NCBI RefSeq assembly: GCF_000143415.4
Contig: NW_003314377.1
Span: forward strand, 262,240 to 326,239
Reading direction: 5' to 3'
DNA: 64,000 nt
Source of the DNA: Selaginella moellendorffii
Lineage: Eukaryota; Streptophyta; Lycopodiopsida; Selaginellales; Selaginellaceae
Shown here piece after piece: positions 64,000 to 64,000 of the stretch (the first letter of the stretch is position 1; each line of letters starts with the position of its first letter). A program made the position numbers and the translations under genes. The notes under the pieces were generated by a model, which saw nothing but the letters and a program-made list of their open reading frames with translations, did no database searches and was not told where the DNA came from.

Positions 64000-64000
64000 T

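Overview
The window looks like a stretch of vascular plant nuclear DNA, and my best guess is a lycophyte close to Selaginella. The grounds are the very short introns (51-57 bp in the PP2C-like gene), intron-free germin-like genes, PPR fragments worded like lycophyte PLS-type proteins, and several LTR retrotransposons with unusually short LTRs (112-177 bp). The species is an inference; no search was run. There are no bacterial features, rRNA genes or CRISPR arrays that I can support.

Layout. (1) 1-9430: a decayed Ty3/gypsy-type element (A, + strand) with a 100-N gap at 6041-6140. A second, chromodomain-bearing Ty3 element (B, 2261-5594) sits inside it, with 112-bp LTRs and a TTGAC target duplication. 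(2) 9575-49803: four head-to-tail copies of a segmental duplication unit (units 1-4; about 8.4 kb in unit 2). Each unit carried, in order, the 3' end of an ABC-transporter gene (-), a PP2C-like phosphatase (+), a leucine-rich-repeat remnant (+), a GT37 fucosyltransferase-like gene (+), a small secreted-peptide gene with a PPSGPS motif (+), copia fossils, a PPR fragment (+) and a germin-like protein gene (-). Unit 1 is interrupted by Copia element C (10373-15054), which has internally inverted blocks and holds a MITE-like insert. Unit 3 is interrupted by Copia element D (31775-36560) and has lost the LRR and GT37 genes. Unit 4 has captured a sphingoid-phosphate-phosphatase gene fragment and a solo LTR. 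(3) 50076-58872: an internally deleted minus-strand Ty3 element (E) with a 7.4-kb non-autonomous LTR element (F, 50336-57768) nested in it. F's 1.6-1.7 kb LTRs contain hexamer and 12-mer minisatellites. (4) 58950 to the window end: a degenerate plus-strand Ty3 element (G) of the same family as E, head-to-head with it.

Which genes look alive. All four germin-like genes are full length (221 aa), nearly identical, and keep their TATA box and cupin metal ligands. The secreted-peptide gene is open in units 1, 2 and 4 and has a nonsense codon in unit 3. Every copy of the phosphatase, fucosyltransferase, LRR, PPR and ABC genes is broken, truncated or missing. The array therefore looks like repeated duplication of one gene block after which the germin-like gene, and perhaps the peptide gene, stayed intact while the passengers decayed and retrotransposons moved in.
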